Positions 1 to 7,758 of a stretch of DNA of 64,000 nt are shown here, one piece after another. The stretch is from the NCBI RefSeq assembly GCF_001579805.1, contig NZ_CP014546.1, positions 2,852,001-2,916,000 on the forward strand, written 5' to 3'. The translations under genes and the position numbers were made by a program. The DNA is from Pseudomonas azotoformans (GTDB lineage Bacteria; Pseudomonadota; Gammaproteobacteria; Pseudomonadales; Pseudomonadaceae). The first letter of the stretch is position 1. The number at the start of each line of letters is the position of its first letter. The notes below the pieces were generated by a model that saw only the letters and a program-made list of their open reading frames with translations, was not told the DNA's origin and ran no database searches.

Positions 1-314
1 AAGATATCCAGAAAGCTGTGCGCACGGTGCTGGATGGCGATGTGTCCTGGCCGCCGCAAGCGTTTGAAGAAATCAACGTGTCCGACGAAGCCAAGGCCGC
101 CCGCGATGGCCTTGCCAGCCTGACACCGCAGCAGTTCCGGGTGCTGACCATGGTCTGCGAAGGCTTGTTGAACAAGCAGATTGCCTACGAGTTGAGCGTA
201 TCGGAGGCCACCATCAAGGCCCACGTCACGGCGATCTTCCGCAAACTCGGCGTGCGTACCCGCACCCAGGCGGCGTTGCTCTTGCAACAACTTGAGTCAA
301 TTTCGCAGCATTAA
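1..314 (+). CDS. erdR: LuxR-family response regulator, C-terminal part (ErdR/CrbR-like)
   Basis: The gene is cut by the left window edge; the reading frame is open from base 3 and ends with TAA at 312-314, leaving about 103 residues. The visible part holds a GerE/LuxR-type helix-turn-helix: LTPQQFRVL starts it, followed by a scaffold helix and the recognition helix around SEATIKAHVTAIFRKL. This is the DNA-binding output half of a NarL-type response regulator; the receiver domain lies outside the window. The following gene is dgkA, and in Pseudomonas the regulator next to dgkA is ErdR/CrbR, which controls acetate and ethanol utilisation genes such as acs. The family call is firm from the sequence; the name rests on this neighbour and is less certain. 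Confidence 0.8.
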   Translation, partial: DIQKAVRTVLDGDVSWPPQAFEEINVSDEAKAARDGLASLTPQQFRVLTMVCEGLLNKQIAYELSVSEATIKAHVTAIFRKLGVRTRTQAALLLQQLESISQH

Positions 315-389
315 GCTGTCATCGATTCACGCTTTTTTGACTTGGCGTGATCTAGTTTCCCCACTTCTTTGGTTCAGTTGCCTACGTCT

Positions 390-752
390 ATGTCGCCTTT
401 CAAGGGTCAAACCGGTATCAAACGTATCTTCAATGCTGGGGGCTATTCCCTGGATGGCCTGCGTGCGGCTTTCACCGGCGAGGCGGCGTTCCGCCAGTTG
501 GTGTTGCTCAACGTGATCCTGATCCCATTGAGCTTCTTCCTGAGTGTGAGCCGGGTCGAGCGTGCGTTGCTCATCGCCGTGTGCCTGCTGGCGTTGATCG
601 TCGAGTTGCTCAACTCGGCAGTCGAAGCGGCAATCGACCGCATCTCCCTTGACCGCCACCCGCTGTCGAAAAACGCCAAGGACATGGGCAGCGCCGCGCA
701 ATTCGTTGCGCTGACCATGATCACTCTGGTCTGGGCCGTGATCCTGATCTAA
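390..752 (+). CDS. dgkA: Diacylglycerol kinase DgkA
   Basis: A small integral inner-membrane kinase that phosphorylates diacylglycerol with ATP and so recycles lipid for phospholipid synthesis. The 120-residue product has the family length, three hydrophobic segments (about residues 32-48, 53-70 and 98-118) and the active-site signature ELLNSAVEAAIDR, whose Glu residues bind metal and substrate. I chose ATG at 390 (protein begins MSPFKGQTG) rather than TTG at 369, because the family normally begins just before the FKG motif; neither start has a strong ribosome binding site. It follows the response-regulator gene by 75 bp on the same strand and converges with finR, its stop lying only 3 bp from the finR stop. 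Confidence 0.93.
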   Translation: MSPFKGQTGIKRIFNAGGYSLDGLRAAFTGEAAFRQLVLLNVILIPLSFFLSVSRVERALLIAVCLLALIVELLNSAVEAAIDRISLDRHPLSKNAKDMGSAAQFVALTMITLVWAVILI

Positions 753-755
753 CCC

Positions 756-1682
756 TCAGGCAATGCTCGGCAGCACGATCTCGTCGCTGCGCTGAACCCC
801 GGCGGTGAAGGCGCGGCACAGTTCCAGGAACTCGCGCATCGCCGAGGTCTGGTACTTCTGCTTATGCCAGATGAAGTAGAACTGCCGGGCCAGGTCCAGG
901 TCTGGGGTTTCCACCGGCACCAGGCTGCCACGCCGGAATGCGTCGCGCAGGGCCAGCCGCGAAATACAGCCAATCCCCAGCCCCGACTCCACCGCGCGCT
1001 TGATTGCTTCGGTGTGCTCCAACTCCAGGCGAATATTCAGCGCACTGCGGTGATGGCGCATAGCTTGGTCAAAGGTCAGGCGTGTGCCTGAGCCTTGTTC
1101 CCGCAGGATCCACGCCTCATGGGTCAACTCGTCCATGGTTGCCACCCCGCGCTTGGCTAAATGATGTTGCGGTGCGCAAAACACCACCAGTTCATCCTCC
1201 ACCCAGGTTTGCACCTCGATATCCGGGTGGCTGCAGTCACCTTCGATTAGACCCAGGTCAATTTCGTAGTGCGCCACCTGATGCACGATATGGGCAGTGT
1301 TCTGCACATGCAGTTTCACCTGGCTCTCGGGGTGTTGCTGCATGAAGCTGCCGATCAGCAACGTGGCCAAGTAATTGCCGATGGTGAGGGTGGCGCCGAC
1401 CGCCAGGGAACCGAAGCCGGACTTGCCGTTAAGCAGGTCTTCGATCTCCTTGGCCTGGTCCAGCAGCGCCACTGCCTGGGGCAATAGCTGATGACCGAGG
1501 GCGTTGAGGCTCAGGCGCTTGCCCGCGCGGTCGAATAATTGGCAGCTGGATTGGCGCTCCAGCTCGGTGATCGAGGTGCTGGCGGCGGATTGAGATAAGG
1601 CCAGAAGGCCAGCAGCGCGTGAGACGCTTTCCTGCTGGGCGACGGCGACGAAGACTTGCAGTTGACGGAGAGTAAATCGCAT
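756..1682 (-). CDS. finR: LysR-type regulator FinR
   Basis: A 308-residue LysR-type regulator. Residues 1-60 form the winged helix-turn-helix (begins MRFTLRQLQVFVAV, with SVSRAAGLLALSQSAAS as the recognition segment), and the rest is the effector-binding periplasmic-protein-like fold. ATG at 1682 is chosen because it opens the canonical LysR N-terminus; longer open frame upstream overlaps fpr and is not credible. The gene is divergent from fpr across 123 bp. In Pseudomonas the LysR gene divergent from fpr is FinR, which activates fpr under superoxide or sulfite stress. Family membership is seen in the sequence; the name follows from synteny. Confidence 0.9.
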   Translation of the reverse strand: MRFTLRQLQVFVAVAQQESVSRAAGLLALSQSAASTSITELERQSSCQLFDRAGKRLSLNALGHQLLPQAVALLDQAKEIEDLLNGKSGFGSLAVGATLTIGNYLATLLIGSFMQQHPESQVKLHVQNTAHIVHQVAHYEIDLGLIEGDCSHPDIEVQTWVEDELVVFCAPQHHLAKRGVATMDELTHEAWILREQGSGTRLTFDQAMRHHRSALNIRLELEHTEAIKRAVESGLGIGCISRLALRDAFRRGSLVPVETPDLDLARQFYFIWHKQKYQTSAMREFLELCRAFTAGVQRSDEIVLPSIA

Positions 1683-1805
1683 ATCGATATAACCGATAAC
1701 CCTTATCTTAATAATCCAGTTAACAGATATTGTCGCCGCCATTAGAATGCTGTGCAATTGCGCAACTACATTTGGCGCAGACCCATTTCCAGGAGTCCCC
1801 CGTAC
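1683..1805. promoter_or_regulatory. Divergent finR/fpr promoter region
   Basis: The 123 bp between the finR and fpr starts is AT-richer than its surroundings. It contains the dyad-rich stretch ATCGATATAACCGATAACC at 1682-1700, a plausible LysR-type (T-N11-A-like) binding region, and the fpr ribosome binding site AGGAG near 1790. Shared control of both genes by FinR is inferred from the arrangement and from what is known of this locus; no exact operator could be fixed by eye. Confidence 0.5.
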
Positions 1806-2585
1806 ATGAGCAACATGAACCACGAGCGTGTCCTCAGTGTTCATCACTGGAACGACACTCTGTTCAGCTTCAAGTGCACCCGCGATCCGGGCCTGCGCTT
1901 CGAGAACGGTCAGTTCGTGATGATCGGCCTGCAACAGCCCAACGGCCGCCCGCTCATGCGCGCTTACTCCATTGCCAGCCCGAACTGGGAAGAGCATCTG
2001 GAGTTCTTCAGCATCAAGGTGCCGGATGGCCCGCTGACTTCCCAATTGCAGCACTTGAAGGAAGGCGACGAGATCATCATCAGCAAAAAACCGACGGGCA
2101 CCCTGGTGCTTGACGATTTGAAGCCGGGCAAACACCTGTACCTGCTCAGCACCGGTACTGGCCTGGCGCCGTTCATGAGCGTGATCCAGGACCCGGAAAC
2201 ATACGAGCGCTTTGAAAAAGTGATCCTGTGCCACGGCGTGCGTTACGTCAACGAAGTCGCCTACCGCGAATTCATCACCGAGCACCTGCCGCAGAACGAA
2301 TTCTTCGGCGAGGCCCTGCGTGACAAGTTGATCTACTACCCGACCGTGACCCGCGAGCCGTTCGAAAACGAAGGCCGCCTGACCGACCTGATGCGCAGCG
2401 GCAAGCTGTTCAGCGACATCGGCCTGCCACCGATCAACCCCGAGGACGACCGTGCCATGCTGTGCGGCAGCCCAAGCATGCTGGACGAAACCAGCGAAGT
2501 GTTGAACAGCTTCGGCCTGAAAGTTTCGCCACGGATGCGTGAGCCGGGTGATTACTTGATCGAGCGTGCGTTCGTCGAGAAGTAA
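1806..2585 (+). CDS. fpr: Ferredoxin--NADP+ reductase
   Basis: A soluble 259-residue flavoenzyme that transfers electrons between NADP(H) and ferredoxin or flavodoxin via FAD. The FAD-binding signature RAYSIAS is at about residues 51-57. The NADP-binding half holds STGTGLAPFMS near 110-120 and the CGSPSM loop near 220. Length and layout match the bacterial subclass I/II Fpr proteins. AGGAG about 12 bp upstream supports ATG at 1806, and the protein begins MSNMNHERVLSV. It is divergent from finR, its activator in Pseudomonas. A perfect 13-bp hairpin with a T-rich tail follows 12 bp after the stop. Confidence 0.97.
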   Translation: MSNMNHERVLSVHHWNDTLFSFKCTRDPGLRFENGQFVMIGLQQPNGRPLMRAYSIASPNWEEHLEFFSIKVPDGPLTSQLQHLKEGDEIIISKKPTGTLVLDDLKPGKHLYLLSTGTGLAPFMSVIQDPETYERFEKVILCHGVRYVNEVAYREFITEHLPQNEFFGEALRDKLIYYPTVTREPFENEGRLTDLMRSGKLFSDIGLPPINPEDDRAMLCGSPSMLDETSEVLNSFGLKVSPRMREPGDYLIERAFVEK

Positions 2586-2597
2586 ACACCGCTCAAA

Positions 2598-2630
2598 AAA
2601 ATGTGGGAGCTGGCTCCCACATTTTGTTTC
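2598..2630. terminator. Bidirectional terminator between fpr and trmO
   Basis: A perfect 13-bp inverted repeat with a 2-nt loop: AAAATGTGGGAGC at 2598-2610 pairs with 2613-2625. Flanking A and T runs make it work in both directions. It sits between the convergent 3' ends of fpr and trmO. The core TGTGGGAGC is also the start of the common REP sequence seen at 33670, so it may derive from a REP half-element. Confidence 0.85.
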
Positions 2631-2638
2631 CGGTTTCT

Positions 2639-3334
2639 TCAATGGGCGGGAAGCACTTCCAGCACACAAATCACCCCCGCCTCGGGATAGTGCCAGCGCA
2701 CGTCCACATCCCAGAACTGAGCCCCGTATTCCCGCTCCGGCCCCGGCGTCTGGTACGCCGGCCGTGGATCCTGTGCCAGGCACTGATCAATCAGTTCCAC
2801 CAACGGCTCGCCCAGGCGCTGCGCATGGCCTTGTGCCTGTTGCAGGGCGGTCTTCAGCCACTGCACCGGAATCAGCTGCGGCGCGGCGCTCGCGATGTCG
2901 TTGGTCGCCGTGTCGACCATGTCGGCATACGGCACATACGGCTTGATATCCAGCACCGGTGTGCCATCGAGCAGATCAATCCCGGAGATCCACAGCCGTC
3001 CAGGCTCCACTTTGTCCAACTTCACCACTGACTGGCCAATGCCATTCGGGCGATGAGTCGCACGGGTAGCAAACACGCCCATGGAGGTGTTGCCGCCCAG
3101 GCGGGGTGGGCGCACTTTCAGGCGTGGCTTGTCTTCCAGCGCCTGATGGAACAGGAACAACAGCCATACATGGCTGACCTGCTCCAGGCCCTGTACGGCC
3201 TCGCCGCCGTCGAACGGCGCCACCAACTCCAGCACGCCACGGGCGGCAGGCGCCAGTTGCGGTTGGCGTGGGATGGCGAACTTCTCCTTGAAACAGGAGC
3301 GCACGAAGCCGACGGGCGAGACGTGGTAGGTCAT
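2639..3334 (-). CDS. trmO: tRNA (N6-threonylcarbamoyladenosine(37)-N6)-methyltransferase TrmO
   Basis: A 231-residue TsaA/YaeB (VirR-like) family protein that methylates t6A37 of tRNA-Thr using S-adenosylmethionine. The N-terminal beta-barrel domain begins MTYHVSPVGFVRS and contains the conserved RQP (about residue 23), the loop FHQAL near 65-70 and the family hallmark ATRATHRPNGIG near 95-106. The C-terminal DIKPYVPYAD segment at about 131-140 is also typical. ATG at 3334 is preferred to an upstream TTG because the family begins at this position and a GAG-type ribosome binding site precedes it. It converges with fpr. Confidence 0.92.
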   Translation of the reverse strand: MTYHVSPVGFVRSCFKEKFAIPRQPQLAPAARGVLELVAPFDGGEAVQGLEQVSHVWLLFLFHQALEDKPRLKVRPPRLGGNTSMGVFATRATHRPNGIGQSVVKLDKVEPGRLWISGIDLLDGTPVLDIKPYVPYADMVDTATNDIASAAPQLIPVQWLKTALQQAQGHAQRLGEPLVELIDQCLAQDPRPAYQTPGPEREYGAQFWDVDVRWHYPEAGVICVLEVLPAH

Positions 3335-3342
3335 TTTTGGAG

Positions 3343-3410
3343 CCTCAAGTTGCAAGCTGCAAGCCTCAAGCTTTTCACTTGCGGCTTGAAGCTTGTGGCA
3401 GCTTTAAGCT
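3343..3410. repeat. Imperfect stem-loop repeat, CAAGCTGCAAGC family (copy 1)
   Basis: An imperfect palindrome built from CAAGCTGCAAGC and ACTTGCGGCTTGAAGC arms around a short CTTTT-containing centre, just past the 3' end of the DUF1456 gene. Related copies lie at 52478-52540 and 61960-62012, always directly after a gene end. Probably a dispersed intergenic element that may act as terminator or RNA-stabilising hairpin. Confidence 0.6.
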
Positions 3411-3865
3411 CTGACGCGCAGCGTCAGGCCCTTGAGGAAGTTGCGCAGCAACTGATCGCCGCAGGTGCGGTAGTTGGTGTGGCCGAACTTGCGGAACAGT
3501 GCGCTCAGCTCAGGCTTGGACACCGGGAACTCGGCGGCCTTGAGGATGGCGTGCATGTCGTCTTCTTTCAGCTCGAAGGCCACGCGCAGCTTCTTGAGGA
3601 TGATGTTGTTGGTCACCGGGGTCTCGATCGGCTGCGGCGGACGGCTTTCGTCCTTGCCGCGCTTGAAGATCACCAAGCCGTCGAGGAAGTGCGCCATGAC
3701 TTCATCCGGGCAGAACACGAAGCCTTCTTCCTCGTCTTTCTTGAGGTAGGTCAGCAGGTCGTCCTTGGTCACGTCCATGCCGCCGAGCTTGATGATCTCG
3801 ACCATCTTGTTGTCGCTGATGTCGAGCATGTAGCGCACGCTGCGCAGTACGTCATTGTGAATCAT
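3404..3865 (-). CDS. DUF1456 family protein (YehS-like)
   Basis: A 153-residue protein with two tandem copies of the DUF1456 helical repeat. The first begins MIHNDVLRSVRYML and the second begins NNIILKKLRVAFEL at about residue 87. Each copy carries a FRKFGH/YLKKDEE-type basic-acidic segment. The biochemical function is unknown; the family (E. coli YehS) is widespread in gamma-proteobacteria. ATG at 3865 is preferred to an upstream TTG because it starts the conserved motif. It lies between trmO and an RsuA-like gene on the same strand. There is no signal peptide, so a cytoplasmic location is inferred. Confidence 0.9.
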   Translation of the reverse strand: MIHNDVLRSVRYMLDISDNKMVEIIKLGGMDVTKDDLLTYLKKDEEEGFVFCPDEVMAHFLDGLVIFKRGKDESRPPQPIETPVTNNIILKKLRVAFELKEDDMHAILKAAEFPVSKPELSALFRKFGHTNYRTCGDQLLRNFLKGLTLRVRA

Positions 3866-4647
3866 GGTGGGCAATCCTGGTATTCAACTGAGGACACCGC
3901 GCAAAAGAGGCGGTGTCGAGGAAAAGGGTAGCGGCTTAGAACTTCTCTTTGCCGGACAGGTAACGCCATTGGGCCAACCGGCACCTTGCCGATGGACACG
4001 CCGCCGATGCGGATACGACGGATGGCGACGACTTTGAGGCCAACCGCTTCACAGAACAGCGCGATCACGCCTGGCTGTGGGTTTTTCATCGCAAAACGCA
4101 GGCGGTTTTCGTTCTGCCAGCTGGCTTTGACCGCCGGCAGCTCTTTGCCTTTGTAGGTCAGGCCGTGGTTCAGGCGATTGAGGCCGTGGGCAACCATGTC
4201 GCCTTCCACTTCCACCACGTACTCCTGCTCGATCTTGGCGGCATCGGCGGTCAATTTGCGCAGGATCTTCCAGTCCTGGGTAAACACCAGCAGGCCGCTG
4301 GCCTTGGCTTGCAGGTCGGCGCTGGCGGTGAGGCGCAGGAAGTGGCCCTTGAGCGGGCGCTTGCCGAAGCGGTGTTCTTCCGAGAGGGTATCGGCGCTGA
4401 TCGACGCCATGGCCGTTTCGGCATCTACCCCAGCTGGGGCGTGCAGCAGGATGGTCACGGGCTCGGGCGCGGTGGCCTTGGCGTCCGGGTCGAGTTCGAC
4501 CTTCTGGGTGGTGACCTTGAACTGCGGTTCGTCGATCACTTCACCGTCCACCGAGACCCAGCCGCCTTCGATGAACAGCTCAGCCTCCCGACGGGAGCAA
4601 CCGACCAGTTCGATAAGGCGTTTGGAGAGGCGTATGGGGTCAGTCAT
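3862..4647 (-). CDS. RsuA/RluB-family pseudouridine-synthase-like protein, C-terminus frameshifted
   Basis: Residues 1-60 form an S4 RNA-binding domain (RLSKRLIELVGCSRREAELF), followed by an RsuA-type fold. Two oddities are visible. First, the catalytic motif GRLD-xxx-SGLL is changed: the bases read ADLQ-AKA-SGLL, so Gln replaces the catalytic Asp, and the protein may bind but not modify RNA. Second, a run CCC (3971-3973 on the plus strand) replaces the expected CC after GGCC. This shifts the frame after GKVPVG and adds a long non-family tail that ends at 3862. Removing one C gives a family-like end, QWRYLSGKEKF, with stop at 3936-3938. The 261-residue frame is therefore probably an artefact of one inserted base, and the true gene is likely 3936-4647. 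Confidence 0.75.
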   Translation of the reverse strand: MTDPIRLSKRLIELVGCSRREAELFIEGGWVSVDGEVIDEPQFKVTTQKVELDPDAKATAPEPVTILLHAPAGVDAETAMASISADTLSEEHRFGKRPLKGHFLRLTASADLQAKASGLLVFTQDWKILRKLTADAAKIEQEYVVEVEGDMVAHGLNRLNHGLTYKGKELPAVKASWQNENRLRFAMKNPQPGVIALFCEAVGLKVVAIRRIRIGGVSIGKVPVGPMALPVRQREVLSRYPFPRHRLFCAVSSVEYQDCPP

Positions 4648-4718
4648 GACAAGGGCCGTAGCAAAAGGGGGCGGCTATTGTACCTGTGTGGGCGCGGTTA
4701 ATCCCGGCCCCATTTCAT

Positions 4719-5192
4719 TTAGCCTTGACTGGCTTGATGCTGCACCTGGCGCAAACGCATATGCAACAACGGATAGGGCTGCCCCAAACCGTCATGCTCC
4801 GTGCGTCCGATCACTTCGAAACCCTGTTTGAAGTAAAAACCCAAGGCCTGGGGGTTTTGTTCGTTGACGTCCAGCTCATCGGCGTTCAGGTGCTCGATCG
4901 CATAGCGCAGCAGTTGCCGACCCAGGCCTTCGCCCCGGTGCTTGGGGGCGATGAACAGCATCTCCACCTTGCCCGACGCCACGCCGGCAAACCCGGTGAT
5001 ACGCTGACGCGGGTCTTTGGTGCAGATCAACATCACAGCGTCCAAGTAACGCGTCAGCACCAGGTTCTTCAGCAACACGATGTAACTGTCCGGTAGAAAA
5101 TCATGGGTCGCACGGACCGAGTCTTCCCAGATTTGTGCCAATTGCGTGTAGTCGCTGGTTTTAGGTGTGTGGATAACCGAATGCTGACGCAT
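4719..5192 (-). CDS. GNAT-family N-acetyltransferase
   Basis: A 157-residue GNAT protein that should transfer an acetyl group from acetyl-CoA to an unknown amine. The acetyl-CoA loop is PKHRGEGLGRQLL (Q/RxxGxG/A pattern) around residues 82-94, preceded by the strand VEMLFI and followed by the motif B region NPQALGFYFKQGFEV. ATG at 5192 starts the protein MRQHSVIH; a longer frame up to 5258 would run through the terminator at 5244-5281 and is rejected. Its substrate cannot be told from context: the neighbours (RsuA-like gene and rimO) are RNA or ribosome modification genes. Confidence 0.85.
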   Translation of the reverse strand: MRQHSVIHTPKTSDYTQLAQIWEDSVRATHDFLPDSYIVLLKNLVLTRYLDAVMLICTKDPRQRITGFAGVASGKVEMLFIAPKHRGEGLGRQLLRYAIEHLNADELDVNEQNPQALGFYFKQGFEVIGRTEHDGLGQPYPLLHMRLRQVQHQASQG

Positions 5193-5243
5193 GCCCGCTG
5201 CCCCTTGCCGATGATTGGCGTCGATGGGCAAAACGATAGACCT

Positions 5244-5282
5244 AAAAAAGCCCCGCATCTTGTCCAGAGGCGGGGCTTTTTC
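5244..5282. terminator. Rho-independent terminator after rimO
   Basis: AAAAAAGCCCCGC at 5244-5256 pairs with GCGGGGCTTTTT at 5270-5281, giving a strong GC stem flanked by A and T runs. It lies 15 bp after the rimO stop on the minus strand. Confidence 0.9.
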
Positions 5283-5296
5283 AGTTTATTTACGGC

Positions 5297-6637
5297 TTAG
5301 TCGCGCTTTTCAGCCCACAAGTCGTATTCGTCGGCATCGGTCACGGTGCACCAGACCTTGTCGCCCGGCTTCAACCCGCTGGCATCGTCGATAAACACGT
5401 TACCGTCGATTTCCGGCGCATCGAAGAAGCAACGGCCGACTGCACCTTGCTCGTCGACTTCGTCGATCAGCACTTCGATTTCCTTGCCGATGCGCAGTTG
5501 CAGGCGCGCCGAGCTGATGGCCTGCTGGTGCGCCATGAAACGCTCCCAACGGTCCTGCTTGACGTCGTCCGGCACTACGGCCAGGTCCAGCAGGTTGGCT
5601 GGGGCGCCTTCCACCGGCGAGTACTGGAAGCAGCCGACGCGGTCCAGTTGGGCTTCGGTCAGCCAGTCCAGCAGGTACTGAAAGTCTTCTTCGGTTTCGC
5701 CGGGGAAGCCGACGATGAAGGTCGAGCGGATGATCAGCTCGGGGCAGATCTCGCGCCAGTTCTTGATACGTGCCAGGGTCTTGTCTTCGAACGCCGGGCG
5801 CTTCATGGCCTTGAGCACTTTGGGGCTGGCGTGCTGGAACGGGATGTCCAGGTACGGCAGGATCTTGCCGGCGGCCATCAGCGGGATCAGCTCGTCCACG
5901 TGCGGGTACGGGTAGACGTAGTGCAGACGCACCCACACGCCCAGGCTGCTCAAGGCTTCGCACAATTCGGTCATGCGGGTTTTCACCGGCGCGCCGTTCC
6001 AGAATCCGGTGCGGTACTTCACGTCGACGCCATAAGCGCTGGTGTCCTGGGAGATCACCAGCAGCTCTTTGACGCCGGACTTGACCAGGCGCTGGGCCTC
6101 GTCGAGCACGTCACCGACCGGACGGCTGACCAATTTGCCGCGCATCGACGGGATGATGCAGAAGCTGCAGCTGTGGTTGCAGCCTTCGGAAATCTTCAGG
6201 TATGCGTAGTGGCGCGGGGTCAGCTTGATGCCTTGCGGTGGCACCAGGTCGATCAACGGGTTGTGGTCCTGGCGCGGTGGCACCACTTCGTGCACGGCGT
6301 TGACCACCTGCTCGTACTGCTGCGGACCGGTCACCGCCAGCACGCTCGGGTGCACGTTGCGGATATTGCCTTCTTCCACGCCCATGCAGCCGGTCACGAT
6401 GACCTTGCCGTTTTCCTTGATCGCTTCGCCGATCACTTCCAGGGATTCCGCCTTGGCCGAATCGATGAAGCCGCAGGTGTTGACCACCACCACGTCAGCG
6501 TCCTGGTAAGTGGACACAACGTCGTAGCCTTCCATACGCAGTTGCGTAAGGATGCGCTCGGAGTCGACAAGCGCCTTCGGGCAACCCAGGGAAACAAAGC
6601 CAACCTTGGGGTTGGCTTTTGCGATGGTGGTGGACAT
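5297..6637 (-). CDS. rimO: Ribosomal protein S12 methylthiotransferase RimO
   Basis: A radical-SAM methylthiotransferase that adds a methylthio group to Asp89 of ribosomal protein S12. The 446-residue product has the three MTTase parts. The N-terminal UPF0004 domain ([16 protein letters not shown], then NTCGF and TGCMG) supplies three Cys for one cluster. The radical-SAM core holds CNHSCSFC (CxxxCxxC) near residue 150. A C-terminal TRAM domain begins around 375. ATG at 6637 starts [13 protein letters not shown]; the upstream extension to 6676 is not conserved-looking. It is transcribed alone and ends at the terminator at 5244-5281. Confidence 0.97.
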   Translation of the reverse strand: MSTTIAKANPKVGFVSLGCPKALVDSERILTQLRMEGYDVVSTYQDADVVVVNTCGFIDSAKAESLEVIGEAIKENGKVIVTGCMGVEEGNIRNVHPSVLAVTGPQQYEQVVNAVHEVVPPRQDHNPLIDLVPPQGIKLTPRHYAYLKISEGCNHSCSFCIIPSMRGKLVSRPVGDVLDEAQRLVKSGVKELLVISQDTSAYGVDVKYRTGFWNGAPVKTRMTELCEALSSLGVWVRLHYVYPYPHVDELIPLMAAGKILPYLDIPFQHASPKVLKAMKRPAFEDKTLARIKNWREICPELIIRSTFIVGFPGETEEDFQYLLDWLTEAQLDRVGCFQYSPVEGAPANLLDLAVVPDDVKQDRWERFMAHQQAISSARLQLRIGKEIEVLIDEVDEQGAVGRCFFDAPEIDGNVFIDDASGLKPGDKVWCTVTDADEYDLWAEKRD

Positions 6638-6767
6638 GTCTAACCTCGGTATTGAATGACGCCGCCAGTCGGGCACGACAAGGCTGCGGACGGGCGCTTG
6701 GTGCGCCTCTGATCAAAAAGTGCGCAATTCTAGCGACGGGCAACGCACTTGACCAGCTTTATGCAGG

Positions 6768-6792
6768 GAAATGCGACGAGTGCTGCGCTATG
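6768..6792 (+). repeat. 25-bp direct repeat, left copy, flanking the toxin-antitoxin pair
   Basis: GAAATGCGACGAGTGCTGCG, followed by CTATG, matches bases 7600-7624 in 24 of 25 positions (G/A difference at the sixth base). The two copies bracket the DinJ/YafQ-like module with about 830 bp between repeat starts, the layout expected for a duplicated or site-specifically inserted segment. Confidence 0.65.
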
Positions 6793-6806
6793 GGTTGGGT
6801 CAATGA

Positions 6807-7121
6807 CTACGAGAACAATTCTGCATGGCTCCCCAAATCCACGAAGGTAATCAGGTCAACCCGCGAGTTCTCGTAAATCATCAGGAAATCACCACCGATA
6901 TGGCACTCCCTGAAACCGTCCCAATTCCCGGTAAGCGCGTGGTCGCGATACTCCGCGGGTAGTTGCTCGCCTAAGAAAAGCATCACCATCACTACCCGGA
7001 CCTCATTCATATCTCAGCGCCCAGCGCGCTTGTAGCGCTCCCAGGACTTTTTAAACTCAGGCGTCTGCGCACATTGCTTTGGCAGGTCAGCGCGCTTTTG
7101 CTTCTTCTCCGGCTTCGCCAT
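6807..7121 (-). pseudogene. YafQ/RelE-type toxin gene interrupted by an in-frame stop
   Basis: In frame from ATG at 7121 the protein reads MAKPEKKQKR and ends at SWERYKRAGR, then meets TGA at 7016-7018. After the stop, the same frame continues DMNEVRVV and then the catalytic half of a YafQ-type mRNA interferase. That half keeps DHALTGNW, RECHIGGDF and GSHAELF, which correspond to the His/His/Asp/His/Phe active-site residues of YafQ (with Phe instead of Trp after the Asp). Family members have Tyr-Asp-Met at this point, so the stop replaces one residue and is a nonsense change, not a frameshift. ATG at 7012 lies 3 bases after the stop and could allow coupled re-initiation of a 67-residue fragment. 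The start overlaps the antitoxin gene by 35 bp. Confidence 0.75.
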
Positions 7122-7377
7122 CAGCGTCCCTTAGCATCTCGTCGATCGAGTCAAACTGGCGACGAATGGAACGCGCTTGTGTCATCGCACGAGCGGTCTT
7201 CTCCGAAGGGACGCGCACCTCAAAGGGTAATCCCTGCGTTGTTACGACCTGACGCAGGAAAAGGCGCATGGCGTCACTGAGGCTCAGCCCACAAGCATTG
7301 AGCACAGCGGTGGCACGCTCCTTCAAATCCTCGTCGATGCGGCAACGCACGTCAGTGGTTTTCAGTAATGTGGACAT
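7087..7377 (-). CDS. RelB/DinJ-family antitoxin
   Basis: A 96-residue antitoxin. The N-terminal ribbon-helix-helix (TTDVRCRIDEDLKERATAVL and the helix LSLSDAMRLFLRQV) dimerises and should bind the operon's own promoter. The C-terminal acidic tail (residues 65-96) should wrap the toxin. A strong ribosome binding site (GAGGAGG) sits 8 bp before ATG at 7377. It overlaps the toxin start by 35 bp, the usual antitoxin-first translational coupling. It is intact although the toxin is interrupted, as expected when the toxin decays first. Confidence 0.88.
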   Translation of the reverse strand: MSTLLKTTDVRCRIDEDLKERATAVLNACGLSLSDAMRLFLRQVVTTQGLPFEVRVPSEKTARAMTQARSIRRQFDSIDEMLRDADGEAGEEAKAR

Positions 7378-7397
7378 ATCAGGACCTCCTCTCAAAA

Positions 7398-7418
7398 TGT
7401 AGCTACGTTGGGGCTACA
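7398..7418. promoter_or_regulatory. Candidate autoregulatory operator of the toxin-antitoxin pair
   Basis: TGTAGC and GCTACA form a 6-bp dyad with a 9-nt spacer, 21-41 bp upstream of the antitoxin ATG. This size and position fit a ribbon-helix-helix antitoxin operator. Function is inferred from position only. Confidence 0.45.
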
Positions 7419-7758
7419 GTCCAAGTATGGGTCGTCCTATCGCGTTTGTTCAAACACTTTTTGTTCGGAACGCGTTGTTGGGCAATCCATGCGTCGGAAA
7501 CCGCGGGTGGGGCAAATTAGCGCTGGCAGCAAGCAACTTCAATACAGGCAAATAGCTTTCAACTGCCCCTCATCTCTTAGGGCGATGCAGTTGAACAGCG
7601 AAATACGACGAGTGCTGCGCTATGCTTCGCGCCGTTGCGCGTAGGTAAAGTCCTAAGGTCAACAAAACGTCTGTTACGAGAAGTAAAACAGCGCATGCTA
7701 GGGTCAGCTTAGACGCGTTGTTAATAAAAGACCGCAGGTCAAAGGGCAGGAGTGGTTG
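7419..7758. other. Gene-free stretch between the toxin-antitoxin pair and kup
   Basis: About 340 bp with lower GC than the flanking genes. It contains the right-hand direct repeat at 7600-7624 and, at 7748-7752, the AGGAG that serves kup. I see no convincing protein gene; a 65-codon minus-strand frame (7570-7767) overlaps the kup start and lacks support. The kup promoter is presumably here. Confidence 0.5.
7600..7624 (+). repeat. 25-bp direct repeat, right copy, flanking the toxin-antitoxin pair
   Basis: GAAATACGACGAGTGCTGCG, followed by CTATG, is the partner of 6768-6792 (24 of 25 identical). It lies about 135 bp upstream of kup. Confidence 0.65.

Noticed and set aside
1683..2783. N-terminal extension of the finR frame through fpr
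   Set aside because: It is the antisense of fpr; a canonical LysR N-terminus begins at 1682.
5447..6643. Long plus-strand frame of 398 codons antisense to rimO
   Set aside because: It mirrors a GC-rich conserved gene; its composition (His, Val, Asp, Gln-rich) is typical of antisense frames.
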